From Corydoras sp. C115 (taxonomy: Eukaryota > Chordata > Actinopteri > Siluriformes > Callichthyidae), in the NCBI GenBank assembly GCA_019802505.1, contig JAFMOC010000003.1, forward strand, positions 5,214,501 to 5,278,500: DNA of 64,000 bases, written 5' to 3'. The position numbers and the translations under genes were made by a program. This document shows positions 1-10,770 of this stretch, one piece after another; within the stretch, counting starts at the first letter, position 1; each line of letters begins with the position of its first letter. The notes beneath the pieces are model-generated. The model did no database searches. It was not told where the DNA came from and worked only from the letters and a program-made list of their open reading frames with translations.

Positions 1-1412
1 GCTCTGTATACATCATGTAGGCTGTTAAAGTTACTGCTGACTTTCTCCTTTCTATCCTCATCTATCTCCTGCTCTCTTGTCATATTTAGTAGCTTTTGGC
101 AAAGCAAAGGCCCCATGAACACAGGTGACGATGATTCATTTAGCCTGATTCTATTAGAGGACAGCTTTTTGCGGGTTCACTCTGTCCAGTCTACGTCAGT
201 AAGCAGACAGAGATCTCAGCAAGAGTTGACCAAGTGCCAGACAGGCTCACCAGAGTTGACAGGCACGTACTCACCCTTATTCATAGTGCATCGCAGTAAG
301 TTAAGGAAAGGCTTTAGGGTGATGATGTCATCCTTTCAGTAGCTGAAGTACATTCATAGTCATTTATCAGTTATAAAGGTTAATTGCTATTTATGGATTT
401 GATTAATTGCAGGCTGATATTTCTTTAGAATGAGAACTCTAAAAACATTTTCTGTGTTTGTGTACATACATGTGGGTATTAAGACTGTTTAACCAACCAA
501 GAAACTTTAAAGTAGGTCAACTCATTCAGTTTTTTATGGGCTGCTCCAAAAAAAACAGTTCTACATTAAAACATGACATTTTGTAACACAGGAACGTGCT
601 AAAAGTGTGAAGAGGCATTTAAAGCAACACAGACAAATGGTCTCTGTGGAAGAGAGTAAATTGTTTTGTGGTGTACTTCAGGCTTCACAACTTGGCACAT
701 TATCCTCATGCACAAGAGTTATATAACGTAAATTAGCAATCCGTGCTTGTGAACATTTCACCAGAATGAAAGCGTTAATGAAATGATGATGAGGAAAAGC
801 ATGAGACCAAAACTCTGGCAGGAGCATGAATTCCTCGCTATTGTTGTAGAGGGATTACAGAAGTTTATGAGGGATTATAGTAGTTGTGGTTACCTCTGTT
901 TATGAGGGATTAAAATAGTTGTGGCAAAAGTTGGTTCTATTGTCCACAGAAGGACACAAGCAAATAATATAAGAATAGATAAATTGGAAAAGCATAAGCC
1001 ATCTCCATTGAAGACTGTTTGTGAACATCGTTTCAATTTGCACAACTTAAGCACATACTTCATCTTGATTGCTACCTCTCTGCTCTGTATATTTGTGTCC
1101 CCACATGCAAAGTGAAATTATATTGGAGTGTAAGTTTGAACCTGAGCCAACTCTGTCATTATCCTAGTGAGTTGTTTTCAGTTAAATCTTGTAAACTTGA
1201 CTTCTAAAAAGCAATAAAAATACACTGCACATTCCATTAAATGGTTTTCTAAAAGGGACAAAAAGCTGGTATTCTCATAATAAATCAATGAATGAAAACG
1301 TGTATAGCTATGACCAAAAGTTTGTAGACTAACAAATTTAAATTTTTACAAATACTTGTTGCTTCATTGTTTTAGATCTGTTTGTGATTTGGATCTTTTT
1401 AACTTTTCATCA
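1..1412. other. non-coding stretch, nothing recognised
   Basis: AT-rich sequence with only short chance reading frames. I see no splice-bounded exon, terminal repeat or known repeat family here. Confidence 0.5.
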
Positions 1413-1652
1413 TTTTCTGCCTAATCCTATACCAGGGTCTAGGGTTGCAGGGGGAGAATGTTTCGGGTGCTGGGTGGACACCCAGGACAGCATCAATCGA
1501 TATCTGGGCACATAGTAAATCACACTTACTGTGGCAATTAAGAGCAGCAAATTTACAATGAATCCATGCTTTGCAACTGTGGGAGGAAACCCAAGAACCT
1601 GGAGAAAACCCACACGACACAGGGAGGACATGGAAACTCCAACCCGATATAA
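1413..1652 (-). repeat. tRNA-headed SINE, old truncated copy
   Basis: A diverged minus-strand copy of the SINE family that recurs through the window. It keeps the tail part (gggagaatgtttcgggtgct), the mid-part (gtgggaggaaacc) and gagaaaacccac, but lacks the tRNA-like head and the GAAT-type tail. Its many substitutions relative to the copy at 7695-8041 mark it as an old insertion. Confidence 0.75.
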
Positions 1653-3144
1653 AGCAAATATTTTAGCACTAAATTGATCCTGTGTTAAGTTGCTCTTTAA
1701 TCTTCTTCCTCTATTGGCTGTTGCAGTTAGAGGTTGACTATCCTGTATGTATTTTTCCTGTCCTGAGTATTCTGCTCTGTTACTTCAACCAACTGTATGT
1801 CCTCTCTCAACACATTAATAAATATTATAATCACTTGTTCTAACATTCTTTAGTAATTTTAGACCATTAGTCCTAAAATCAAATAACCAACTTCAGACAG
1901 AGAGAAAGAGAAAGTGAGAGCGAGATCATACAAAAGTTAAAATTCTTAAATTAAAATTCCCAACAAAATTAATTGCTGAACCTTACCTGACCCTGTGGGA
2001 TTCCCCTGAAGTCATAAAGAAAAATACACAGCTCATACTTAGTGTTGTACGCACTTTGTTATGCTCTTTTCTGCACCCTCATCTGATATTCAGGAAATCT
2101 GTCTTCCAGAGCCTCAATGATAAGGGATCACCTAGTTCACCAGTCCAAAGCTATGCTCAGCGCTTAGGAATCCTGTCTTGGCGCCAATTGAAGCGCATAT
2201 TTCTGTTGGCTCTAGTGAAAATACTGTCTCTCCAACTAGCCAGGATTTGAAGGGGTAAAGATACAGAAAATTGTTCCGTAAGAATCAATCATTGGTCGAT
2301 TGATGTACTGCCAGGGAGGATTGTTGACAAAGGGAGATGAAGGAGGAGAGATGAGAAGTACAGTCTTTGTCTTGATTGAAGCAATTACTGTGCTTGGCTA
2401 CTGCAGAATCAATCACAAAGCCTGTTTCTGGAGGGCCTGTTCCCTTCAGCACATTTTTGTTCGCTTTTGTTTATGGTTTTGGATTTCCCCAGTTTATTCA
2501 AAACATGCCTGGGAAATCCTTTCTTTTTAGACCAGTGGAGACCAGGCATTAATGCAAAGCCAAGGTGACTTCTCAATTATGTCACGACAGTTTTACTAAA
2601 ATCTCTAAAATAATAAAATATTATATGTTATTACTTGCTGTTTGTTCCTCCACCAGAGTGGATTTATTTGAAGCAGCATCAAGCTCACCACATGATATTA
2701 ATTCAGTTGAAGAACAGATGGCTGGTGCATCATGCACTGCAAAACAAATAATTATCAAAACCTGATGACAAACGTTGTCGTTTTGACCCTGATTGTTGTT
2801 GGGAAGCTAAATATTTGATCTCATATAGTTTCCATGTGTGTTTGGTCATATTTATTTGCTTGTGGAAGGAATGGAGACAAAAAAATCATTGCAGACCATT
2901 GCTGAGTGATTAACATGGACATTATAGTGTTGAGTAATTAGGAAGTAAGATGTTCTCACTGCAACGCCATTGTTAATGGGTAGGGATGGTTGTCATTTCT
3001 TATTGGAGTCAGTTAAAAACCCCAAATTGAAAAAAAGGTCACATCCATTGTTCTATATTACACTTGTTTCTTAATGTTATTATTAGCATATTTCTCATTT
3101 GCTTTAAGAAAAAGGTTCAGGTACAATCAAATTTTCAATGATAT
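1653..3144. other. non-coding stretch, nothing recognised
   Basis: AT-rich sequence with a short GA-rich patch near 1900-1925. No coding exon or repeat family was identified before the Gypsy-1 LTR starts. Confidence 0.5.
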
Positions 3145-3482
3145 TGTGGCATTGACGAAGAACTGACGCGAAGTCGAGATGCCATCATAACCAAACTGGG
3201 TTTATTAACGAGATCGTGAACGTAACTCGAATAACTCCAACACTTCAACAACCAGACATGCAAACCCTTTCCTATATATACATGTATTTTCCTGCGGCGC
3301 ATCCCGGAACATCCACGGGGCAACTTCCCATTGGCAGGGCATCCTGCCAAACTGCGACGTGCACACGTGGCCCGCGGTACATCCCGTGAAACCCACGGGG
3401 CAACTTCCCATTGGCAGGACAACCTGCCAAGCCGTGACGTGTGCCAGGGCAACGTGCCAATCCGTGACGTGTGCGCCAAGAC
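3145..3482 (-). repeat. Gypsy-1 3' LTR
   Basis: It matches 6922-7276 closely from TGTGGC at 3145 to GCGCCAAGA near 3482. The last ~20 bp of the LTR (the U3 start in element orientation) do not match the partner and appear replaced or eroded. It contains two copies of the block aacttcccattggcagg and several TGACGT half-sites. Confidence 0.8.
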
Positions 3483-3515
3483 TGTTGGACTGAGGTAAGC
3501 CCACCTGACGGTAAG

Positions 3516-3528
3516 CCCCCCCCCCTAC
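3516..3528 (-). other. candidate polypurine tract of Gypsy-1
   Basis: A run of ten C followed by TACC on the plus strand reads as a G-rich purine run on the element strand, about 35 bp inside the recognisable 3' LTR. This is where the plus-strand primer of an LTR element is expected, though the gap to the LTR is larger than usual because the LTR edge is eroded. Confidence 0.4.
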
Positions 3529-3529
3529 C

Positions 3530-6199
3530 GTCAAACGTCCCGGTTGACCTCCGTCCAACAGTCGGGCAGGTAATCGGCGTTTGCGTTGCGGGCGCCCCAA
3601 GCACGGTTCCGAGCGCACACTCGACCCTCCCAATGCCAGAGGTGAGTCACCCCCCGAAACAATCGGTGGTTCGCCCCCTGCAACTGCACAGTCCCTTTTT
3701 CCGCCGCAGGTTGTAGAGCCAGACCTTCGAGTCCAATTCCAGGGGCTCTCCAAAGCACCGCGTGTCGTATGCCCGTTTCTGCTTCACCCCAGCGTGATGT
3801 GTCCTCATCAGTTCATGGACCTGGTGTAATTGGTCAAGCAATCGTGACACATATGTCGGGCCAGGTGGACCCCAAATCGCTCCAAACGGCAAATCGACGG
3901 GCGTCCGTAGCTCACGGCCAAACATTACCACGGCAGGAGTGAATCCGGTGGACTCCTGCACCGCCGAGCGACAGGCCAGCAAAACGATGGGCAGGTGCCT
4001 GTCCCAGTCCCTCTGGTTCTTTGCTGTGACCACAGCCAGTTGCATCGCCATTGTTCGGTTGAATCTTTCCACCAAACCGTCGCTCTGGGGGTGTAGGGGT
4101 GTAGTGCGGGTCTTCTGCACACCCATACGCCAGCACGTCTCCCTCATCACCTCGGACTCGAAGTTCCGTCCTTGGTCACTGTGCAGCACCTCGGGGATTC
4201 CGAACCGGCAGAAGAACTCCTCCACCAGCCGCTCCGCCATCGTGGAGGCACTCTGGTCTGGTACCGCATACGCCTCTGGCCATTTCGTGAAATAATCCAC
4301 GGCCACGATCACATATCGGTTACCAGAGTCCGTCACCGGGAAAGGGCCCAGCACATCAACAGCCACCCTCTCCATCGTCGGCCCAGATTGCATCGGCTGT
4401 AGTGGCGCTCGTGAAGAACCTGCAGGGCCTTTTTTTTTAAGTGCAGATGTCGCAGCAGTGTACAAACAGCTCCACGTCGTTGCGACAGCCAAGCCAGTAG
4501 AATCGCTATCGCAGGCCTCTCAGCGTCTTGGTCACACCAAAATGGCCGGAGCCTGCTGCACCATGAACTGCCCCCAGTACTGCAGATCTCATGCCCCGTG
4601 GAACCACCGTCTGGATCACTCGGCTGCGTTGCGTCGGGTCTTCCCACACACGGCACAGCACTCCATTGTACAGCCGCAGACTGTTGAAGTTTGACATCAG
4701 CCCTTTAGCTACTGGTCCCCGGGTCAACACCGTCTGCCAGTCCGGATGGCTCGTCGCTCGCAGTGCCTCGATAGGCCACGTGATCTCTGGATCCGCCTCT
4801 TGCGCCAGCTTGAAGTCAGCTCGTGAGACCTGGAAGAACTCGCTTGTGGTCCGGTCGTTGACGTTGACAGCAGCACACCGCCCAGTGACTTCCTCGGCCT
4901 TTACCTTGCACCTTGCGTTGGCAATAGTGACAGTTCGCGTCGCTACACGGTCGGTGTGACAAGGCATCAGCATTCCCATGTCGTTGCCCCGCCAGGTGCT
5001 CGATTTCAAACTGGTATTCTTACAGCTTGGTGATCCACCTCGCCAACTGACCCTCCGGTTCCTTAAATTGCATCAGCCAGGTCAGTGATGCATGGTCAGT
5101 CCGCAGTAAAAACCCAGAACTGTATAAGTACGGCCGGAAATGCCCCAGTCCAGCCACTACCGCCAACAGTTCTCGCCGCGTCACACAATAGTTCCGCTCG
5201 GGGCGGCTAAGCCGCCGACTAAAATAGGCGATCACCCGCTTGGCCCCATCCTGTACAAAACCGCCTCCAAACCGTGATTGCTCGCATCCGTGTCGATGAT
5301 GAACCTCTCCCCAAACTTTGGGTAAGTCAACACTGGGGCGCTGCACAGTTTTTCCCGCAACAACACGAACGCCATATCCACTTTGTCAGACCACGTGAAC
5401 TTCACACCCGGTTCGGTCATGCGGTGTAATGGGGCAGCAATGTCCGCGAAACCTCGCACAAACCGGTGGTAATACGACAGACCCAGGAAGCTCCATAACT
5501 CCTTTAAATTCCGTGAATTCGGCCAGTCCCGCACAGCGTCTGTCTTTCTCGGGTCTGTCTCGACGCCCGCCCCGCTCACAATGTGACCCAAAAAGTTCAC
5601 CCGCCGCTGCAAAAATGAACACTTAGCAGGGTTCAGTTTAAGATTCGCCCCCCTTATCACATTAAGAACCATCTCCAAGTTGGAGAGCGCCACATCGAAC
5701 TCACTGGAGTGAACCAGGACGTCATCCAAATAGACCACGAACTTGTCTTTTAGAACATGTTCTAGCACGCGGTCCATGAGTCTCTCGAAAGTTGAAGGCG
5801 CATTACACAGTCCGAAAGGTAACACCTTAAACTATCCCCAACGAAAATACCGTTTTCTCTCTAGCTGAAACAGAGAGGGGTACCTGCCAATATCCACTGC
5901 GGAGATCCAGTGAGCTGAACCAAGCCGAACCCACCAAGCAATTCAGCGTGTCGTCGATGCGTGGAATCGTGGAGTCCAGTTTCGTTACGGCATTCAGCTT
6001 CCGGTAGTCCACGCAAAAACGGCAAGTACCATCCTTCTTTTTCGCCAGTACCACTGGTGAAGGCTCTGATGTGCTGTTCTGCTGCCTGCCGCTTAGCTAG
6101 GGGGAGGCAATGGGGTCGCATACGGATCAGCACGGCATCTCCCATGTTGATTTCGTGCCGCGCCATGCTGATTCTAGTGCATTCCTGCTCCGTCGCCAC
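3530..6199 (-). pseudogene. Gypsy-1 pol remnant (RT, RNase H, integrase)
   Basis: Read right to left, the pieces are as follows. About 6199-6070: the spacer before RT. 6054-5827: RT N-terminal part with KKDGTCRFCVDYRKLN. 5825-5232: RT palm with YLDD and the connection region. 5346-5020: RNase H with RRLSRPERNYCVTRRELL. 5009-4506: linker and start of the zinc-binding region. 4492-3647: integrase core. The integrase catalytic triad residues are present (VDVLGPF, HSDQGRNFE, GLVERFNRT). The pieces change frame at least four times, so no polyprotein can be made. I see no protease ahead of the RT. Family assignment rests on the motifs; the exact clade is undecided. Confidence 0.9.
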
Positions 6200-6870
6200 A
6201 CTCCCAGCAGGTGAGTCGTCGTCTCGCTGGTTTGTCCCTCATCGCAGACGCGTCCCCATCGCTCTCGAACCGGTGTTGTTGAGGGCAAAAATCATCTCGG
6301 CGTGTTCTGCCTCCATGACTGCCTGCTGCAATGAATCGGGTGCTGCTAGCATGATGTGCTGCCTCAACTCACGGGGCTCCAGCACATTTACAATGTGATC
6401 CAGAGCGAGTTGGGAATGAACGCCCTGCGGAAACGTCGGGTATGCCAGCCGAACTAGCAGCACCATGTCTGCCGCCAGCATACTGATCTTCTCACCCTTT
6501 TCGCGTCGTCTAGCCGTAAGTAGCTGTTTGGCAGCCGGTTCTTTGGGTTGTCGGCTAAACCACCCTTTCAGCGCTTCGGTGAGATCTGACAGATTGCCCT
6601 GGCATTCCGGCGCCTAATATATTTAACGCTCGCCCCTGCAGCGCCAGGCCCAGTCGTGCTGCTGCCTCGTCGTCAGACAAACCAGAGTTCCTTCTCGCTA
6701 TTTCCAGCTGTGCCTCATACGATTCCCAGTCAGCCTCACCGTTATAATCCGGCAGTCAAAGCTGCTTCCTCTCGATTGTCGGCCGGGTGTTTTCCAAATC
6801 CATCTCCCGTCCCGACGTTTTTCGTCTCGCACCAAGGGTTCCATGTCCGAGAAACCCCAGTTCTCGATCG
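6200..6870 (-). pseudogene. Gypsy-1 gag remnant
   Basis: On the minus strand, 6481-6239 encodes a gag-like stretch with the segments FPQGVHSQL, VLEPRELRQ and AAPDSLQQAVMEAE. Farther upstream, around 6760-6600, further gag-like sequence includes a DWESYEAQL segment in another frame. There is no CCHC zinc knuckle. Within about 40 nt after the gag stop the sequence already reads as the pre-RT spacer, so the nucleocapsid end of gag and the whole protease were lost in an internal deletion. Confidence 0.75.
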
Positions 6871-6901
6871 ATCGCCTCCAGTGCACAATCCAGGCGATCG
6901 A

Positions 6902-6919
6902 ATCCCACTTCTGACACCA
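6902..6919 (-). other. Gypsy-1 primer binding site (tRNA-Leu)
   Basis: The plus strand reads ATCCCACTTCTGACACCA, which is the 3' end expected of a vertebrate tRNA-Leu including CCA. The element strand is therefore complementary to that tRNA. It lies 2 nt inside the 5' LTR edge at 6922, the normal spacing for minus-strand DNA priming. Confidence 0.85.
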
Positions 6920-6921
6920 AA

Positions 6922-7276
6922 TGTGCCGTTGGCGAAGAACTGACGCGGAGTCGAGATGCCATCATAACCAAACTGGGTTTATTAACGAGGTCGTGAACGT
7001 AACTCGAATAACTCCAACGCTTCAACCACCAGACACGCGAACCCCTTCCCTTATATACATGTATTTTCCCACGGCGCATCCCGGAACTTCCACGGGGCAA
7101 CTTCCCATTGGCAGGGCATCCTGCCAAACACGACGTGCACACGCGGCCCACAGTACATCCCGTGAAACCCATGGGGCAACTTCCCATTGGCAGGGCAACC
7201 TGCCAAGCCGTGACGTGTGCAAGGGCAACGTGCCAAGCCGTGACGTGCGCGCCAAGATGGCGAGTCCCGCGCTACA
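6922..7276 (-). repeat. Gypsy-1 5' LTR
   Basis: This 355-bp LTR has TG..CA ends, next to the tRNA-Leu primer site. The U3 half (high coordinates) holds a roughly 90-bp block occurring twice, each with the inverted pair ttggcagg/cctgccaa and CGTGACGTG-type CRE half-sites. Several substitutions relative to the partner LTR indicate an old insertion. Confidence 0.85.
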
Positions 7277-7348
7277 ATATATAAGAAAATGAATAATTGG
7301 TGTGTTAATGCACTACTTATCAGAAAAACAAAAACGTGGAACAAAAAC

Positions 7349-7555
7349 GTGGGAGTTTAGTGGTTATTGTGTTGGGCTATCAATCTGAAGGTTGTGGGAT
7401 CAAATCCCAGGTCCACTGAAGTTACCAATGTGGGTCCTTGAGCAAGAATCTTAACAGTTATTGTTTCAGAGGGCTGTATGACCAACCCTGTCTTCTGTCT
7501 TCAACTAAGTTTGGATACTTGTAAATCACATTAGATAAAAGTGAATGACCAAATC
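7349..7555 (+). repeat. tRNA-derived SINE (second family)
   Basis: The tRNA-like head has an A-box-like gtttagtggttattgtg and a B-box-like GTGGGATCAAATCCC about 45 bp later. A body containing ccttgagcaagaatctta follows, then a tail resembling the ggataaaagcgtctgc ends of many fish SINEs (agataaaagtgaatg). Its head differs from the abundant SINE of the window. No clear target duplication was seen. Confidence 0.7.
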
Positions 7556-7676
7556 AAAATGGAAACAACCAGATCAAGATTTAAACCTGCTGAGAGGCAA
7601 ACATGCTAACCAATGCATATTTTACCTGAACAATAACTAATTTATGAATTGATTAAGTAGCAATTTTGTAGCAATA

Positions 7677-8059
7677 GATAAAGGAACTTCATTTATTCAT
7701 TCATTATCTCCCGCTTTATCCTCTATTAGGGTCGCGGTGGGGTTCCCCATGCCCATCCAGGGGAGAACGTTTCGGGTGCTGGGCAGATAGACCCAGGACA
7801 GGGCGCCAATCCATCGCTGGGCACACACTCACTCACACAGACACACTCTATATGGGGCAATTTGGAGAACTCAATTGACTTGATCCATGTTTTTGGACTG
7901 TGGGAGGAAACCGGAGAACCCGGAGGAAACCCACGCGGACACAGGGAAAACATGGAAACTCCACCCAGATGAGGATTCGAACCGGGAACCCCTAGAGCTG
8001 AGAGGCAAACGTGCTAACCACTAAGCCACCGTGCCGCCGATGATAAAGGAACTTAATTT
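7677..8059 (-). repeat. full-length tRNA-headed SINE with target duplication
   Basis: The SINE body is 7695-8041 in minus orientation. It starts (at its right end) with a tRNA-like head ending in the B-box GGTTCGAATCC and ends in a CATT/GAAT tail on the left. It is flanked by an 18-bp direct repeat, gataaaggaactt(c/a)attt, at 7677-7694 and 8042-8059 with one mismatch. This is the kind of duplication made by LINE-driven retroposition. The family resembles the Mermaid-type SINEs described in fish; that name is from memory and untested. Confidence 0.85.
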
Positions 8060-9684
8060 GCAATATATTTCCATGGATATAACATGTTATATGTACATTT
8101 ACTTTTTCAAATTAGGTTAATTTTTACAAAATTTTAAATTAAGTAATGTTTTTATCTTTAAGTTATATAGTACACATACTGAGGTCACCAATAATGTTGT
8201 AGTTCATTGCCTTTCTGTGAAACATGACTGACTCAGCTGGACCTCAGCAAAGGCAAGCAGCCAATCTTTGGAACCACTGTGATATAATCTGATTGCCCAT
8301 GCTCCCGCCTCTTTGGGGCAAACCCCTTTGCAGTTCCACTTAATAACTCAGTAGTCTTGAAGGCAAAAGCACTTCCTGCACTTAGGATATTTGTTTATCT
8401 TTCTTATCTTTCTTGGCACTCTCTCTTGTTTCTTTTTACCACCCCCCCCCCCCCCCCCCCCCCCCCCCGCCGCCAATTCACATAAGACTTCAGCAATAAG
8501 GAATTCAGGATGGTAAGCTGTGTTCTTGTCCACTCTAAGACTTTAAAGGCACATGACTGAATGCGACCATGGTCATAGCACAAGTCAACTCTAATTACTG
8601 CAGGCTGTGTGTTGGACTGGGCTCGCTGCCTGAATGGGATGCTTGAATGGTTGGATGAATGAATGGATGGAGGGAAAGATGGATGATTAGTAACAGTTGG
8701 AGCAGAAATAAAAGCTCCATTCTTAATCTTTATTCCCTTACTGAGATTATCTAAAAGTAAATTTTCTTTAGAACTGACAATGAAAGATCTGTCTTTTCTT
8801 CTCTACCAGAGTTTGTTTGTTGGTGTTATAGGTAAGGTAGTCCTGTACCACCTAAGGTCCTGTAATAGCCTGGTTAGTCATAATTTTAATTGCAATTTTC
8901 CTTTACAGGTTTTTATGTGTTCTACTTGGTGGTAGAAATAAAATAGATAATAATAATTATTATTTAGAAACCAGACTAATCATTATCAGTTGTAAACTAT
9001 TACCTTCAAAAACCTTCTGTACCATCAAAGTACCTGCCACTGTTCATATATACATTATTTTTTGTGCTTCTGTCAATTCCTTAATACACCATCATTTCTG
9101 TTGGTAAGACACATTATTTTTTGAGATCGGTCATGCTCATGCTACTGAATTTGAAAACAATAGGGTGCTGTATTAAGTTTCTGTAAACAGAACTCCATAT
9201 TAGACAGAACTCCATATATACTTGTTATTTATTCAGCATTTTTATGCTAATTAACTTTTTTATTCTGGCATAATACTGAAGTAGGAAATATCATTGTTTA
9301 CACACGTCTACACTTTAGTATAACAGTATCCTTGATGTTGGCACGGGGGTTGATCCCTGTGAGCTGTTGCTGTCAATAAGCTGCCAAAGGCACAACAGCA
9401 CATTTGATACATTACTATGGCATATTTGTAAGCTTGTCCCTGTTCTTGAACCAACCAACAATCCTTCTCATGCAGCAATTCTGCCTGACTGATTCAATCA
9501 AATGACTATTGTAATGCCATTAACACATCCAACCGTACACGTTCCAATTCCTGGATGTCTAGTAAGTCTTCTTGACAGTCCAGCTGAGGTTGCAAGCTAC
9601 TCCACTGGGTTAAACATGGAAACATTTTAATGTTAACACATTTTAATGTTAAAGCATGGCAGTTTCAATAAAGTCATTTTTAAT
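8060..9684. other. non-coding stretch
   Basis: AT-rich sequence. Apart from the C run at 8442-8468 and a short ATGG/GAAT-rich patch at 8645-8680, no gene or repeat family was recognised. Confidence 0.5.
8442..8468 (+). repeat. poly(C) tract, 27 C
   Basis: A pure homopolymer run of 27 C preceded by a pyrimidine-rich stretch. It could form G-quadruplex or i-motif structure, and its length is unreliable in assemblies. Confidence 0.9.
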
Positions 9685-10770
9685 TAATCTACACAGATTC
9701 TGGATTTCCATGTTTTTTCCATCAACATAATAGCCAGTTACAATGAGTATTGTAGTTTGTAGTAGTGGCTTTCAATGTGGCTATAATAGCAGCTTATAGC
9801 ACATATGAACAGTTTAGAAAATCAAAGTATGACCTAAATGTAAGCAATATATGTATATATGTATCTAGCAATATAAAATGTATAGAAAAGCATACAATGT
9901 GATGTCATTTTGCATAACATACCATCTATTTTCATCTTTTCCCCAGTGAAGATTGAGAGCATTTGCTTCCCTGTCTTTCACCTCGTTCCTCGTTACACTA
10001 AGACCACTTCTTATTGGCCACTCTTCTCGTTCCTTCTCTTTCTTTTGTCTCTAATTTGGAGGTCTCCAAGATTCTCATTTCAGTAAAACCACCTGTCCCC
10101 TCAAGCCCATCCCCTCTCACCTCCTTTTGTCCAGTCTAAAATTCCTTGATCACACTCCCATTCCCAAATTATTTCAGGCTTGAGTCATACTCAAACAACC
10201 AATGCTGAACTCAAAAGCTACAGACCTGTATACTTATGGCACTTTCTGTCCAAAACACTTGACAGTTGAAAATGTATAGGATCCTGAATACAATACTAAT
10301 CTAAAAAGCAGTACATTGCTATGGTTCTAACTAAAAGATAGAATGGGATAATACTTACAGTTTTAGTTGTGTAAAATGGGTAACAAACAGTTAATGGCTA
10401 CAATCAATGCAAATATTGGCTCTGCTAAGTAATAAGGGGACTAAGTATCAGGGATTTTTTTTATTGGCATTTTTCTTAAAGCAAAAAATGTATGGAAAAA
10501 TATTTGTTTTGGTTTAAGCCTGTAAAATCTTTTTATACGGGTTATGGCATTTAAGTCCAACTTATGTTACTCACAAGAATTAATATCATGCTTTATCAAT
10601 TTCCTGTGTCAAATTCTGCATGGTAGTCTTTTGGGACTTACTTTACTTTACTTAGGATAGCTATTGTGTGGTCAGTGCTGTTACTTTAAACATAGTGAGG
10701 CTCTGTAATACTATTCTTATGTATTTTTAGATGACATGTTATGCATACTCTGATGTCATAACTCTTGTTC
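9685..10770 (+). repeat. tandem duplication, copy 1 (short)
   Basis: It starts taatctacacagattctgg and ends ctcttgttc. Segment X (9685-9846) matches 10771-10932, and segment Y (9861-10770) matches 12046-12939. Divergence is about ten substitutions by eye. Compared with copy 2 it lacks the 1.1-kb middle segment (10933-12045) and has an AT-rich filler at 9847-9860. It also carries an extra 16 bp at 10058-10073. No coding sequence was recognised. Confidence 0.9.

Larger units (their letters stand above)
3145..7276 (-). mobile_element. Gypsy-1: decayed Ty3/gypsy LTR retrotransposon
   Basis: Two related LTRs (3145-3482 and 6922-7276) bracket frameshifted gag and pol remnants read on the minus strand. 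The primer binding site sits beside the right-hand LTR, and a purine-rich tract (seen as a C run on the plus strand) lies near the left-hand LTR, so the 5' LTR is on the right. A possible 4-bp target duplication ATAT flanks the element (3141-3144 and 7277-7280). At ~4.1 kb it is shorter than a complete element because the gag end and protease are missing. The domain order protease-RT-RNase H-integrase, less the protease, is typical of Metaviridae. I see no chromodomain, and the primer is a tRNA, unlike Gypsy-2 and Gypsy-3 in the same window. It lies downstream of the astrotactin 3' end. Confidence 0.9.

Noticed and set aside
7726..7953. Proline-rich small protein frames that recur at 11623, 28897 and elsewhere
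   Set aside because: They are antisense or sense translations of the SINE body and recur with every copy.
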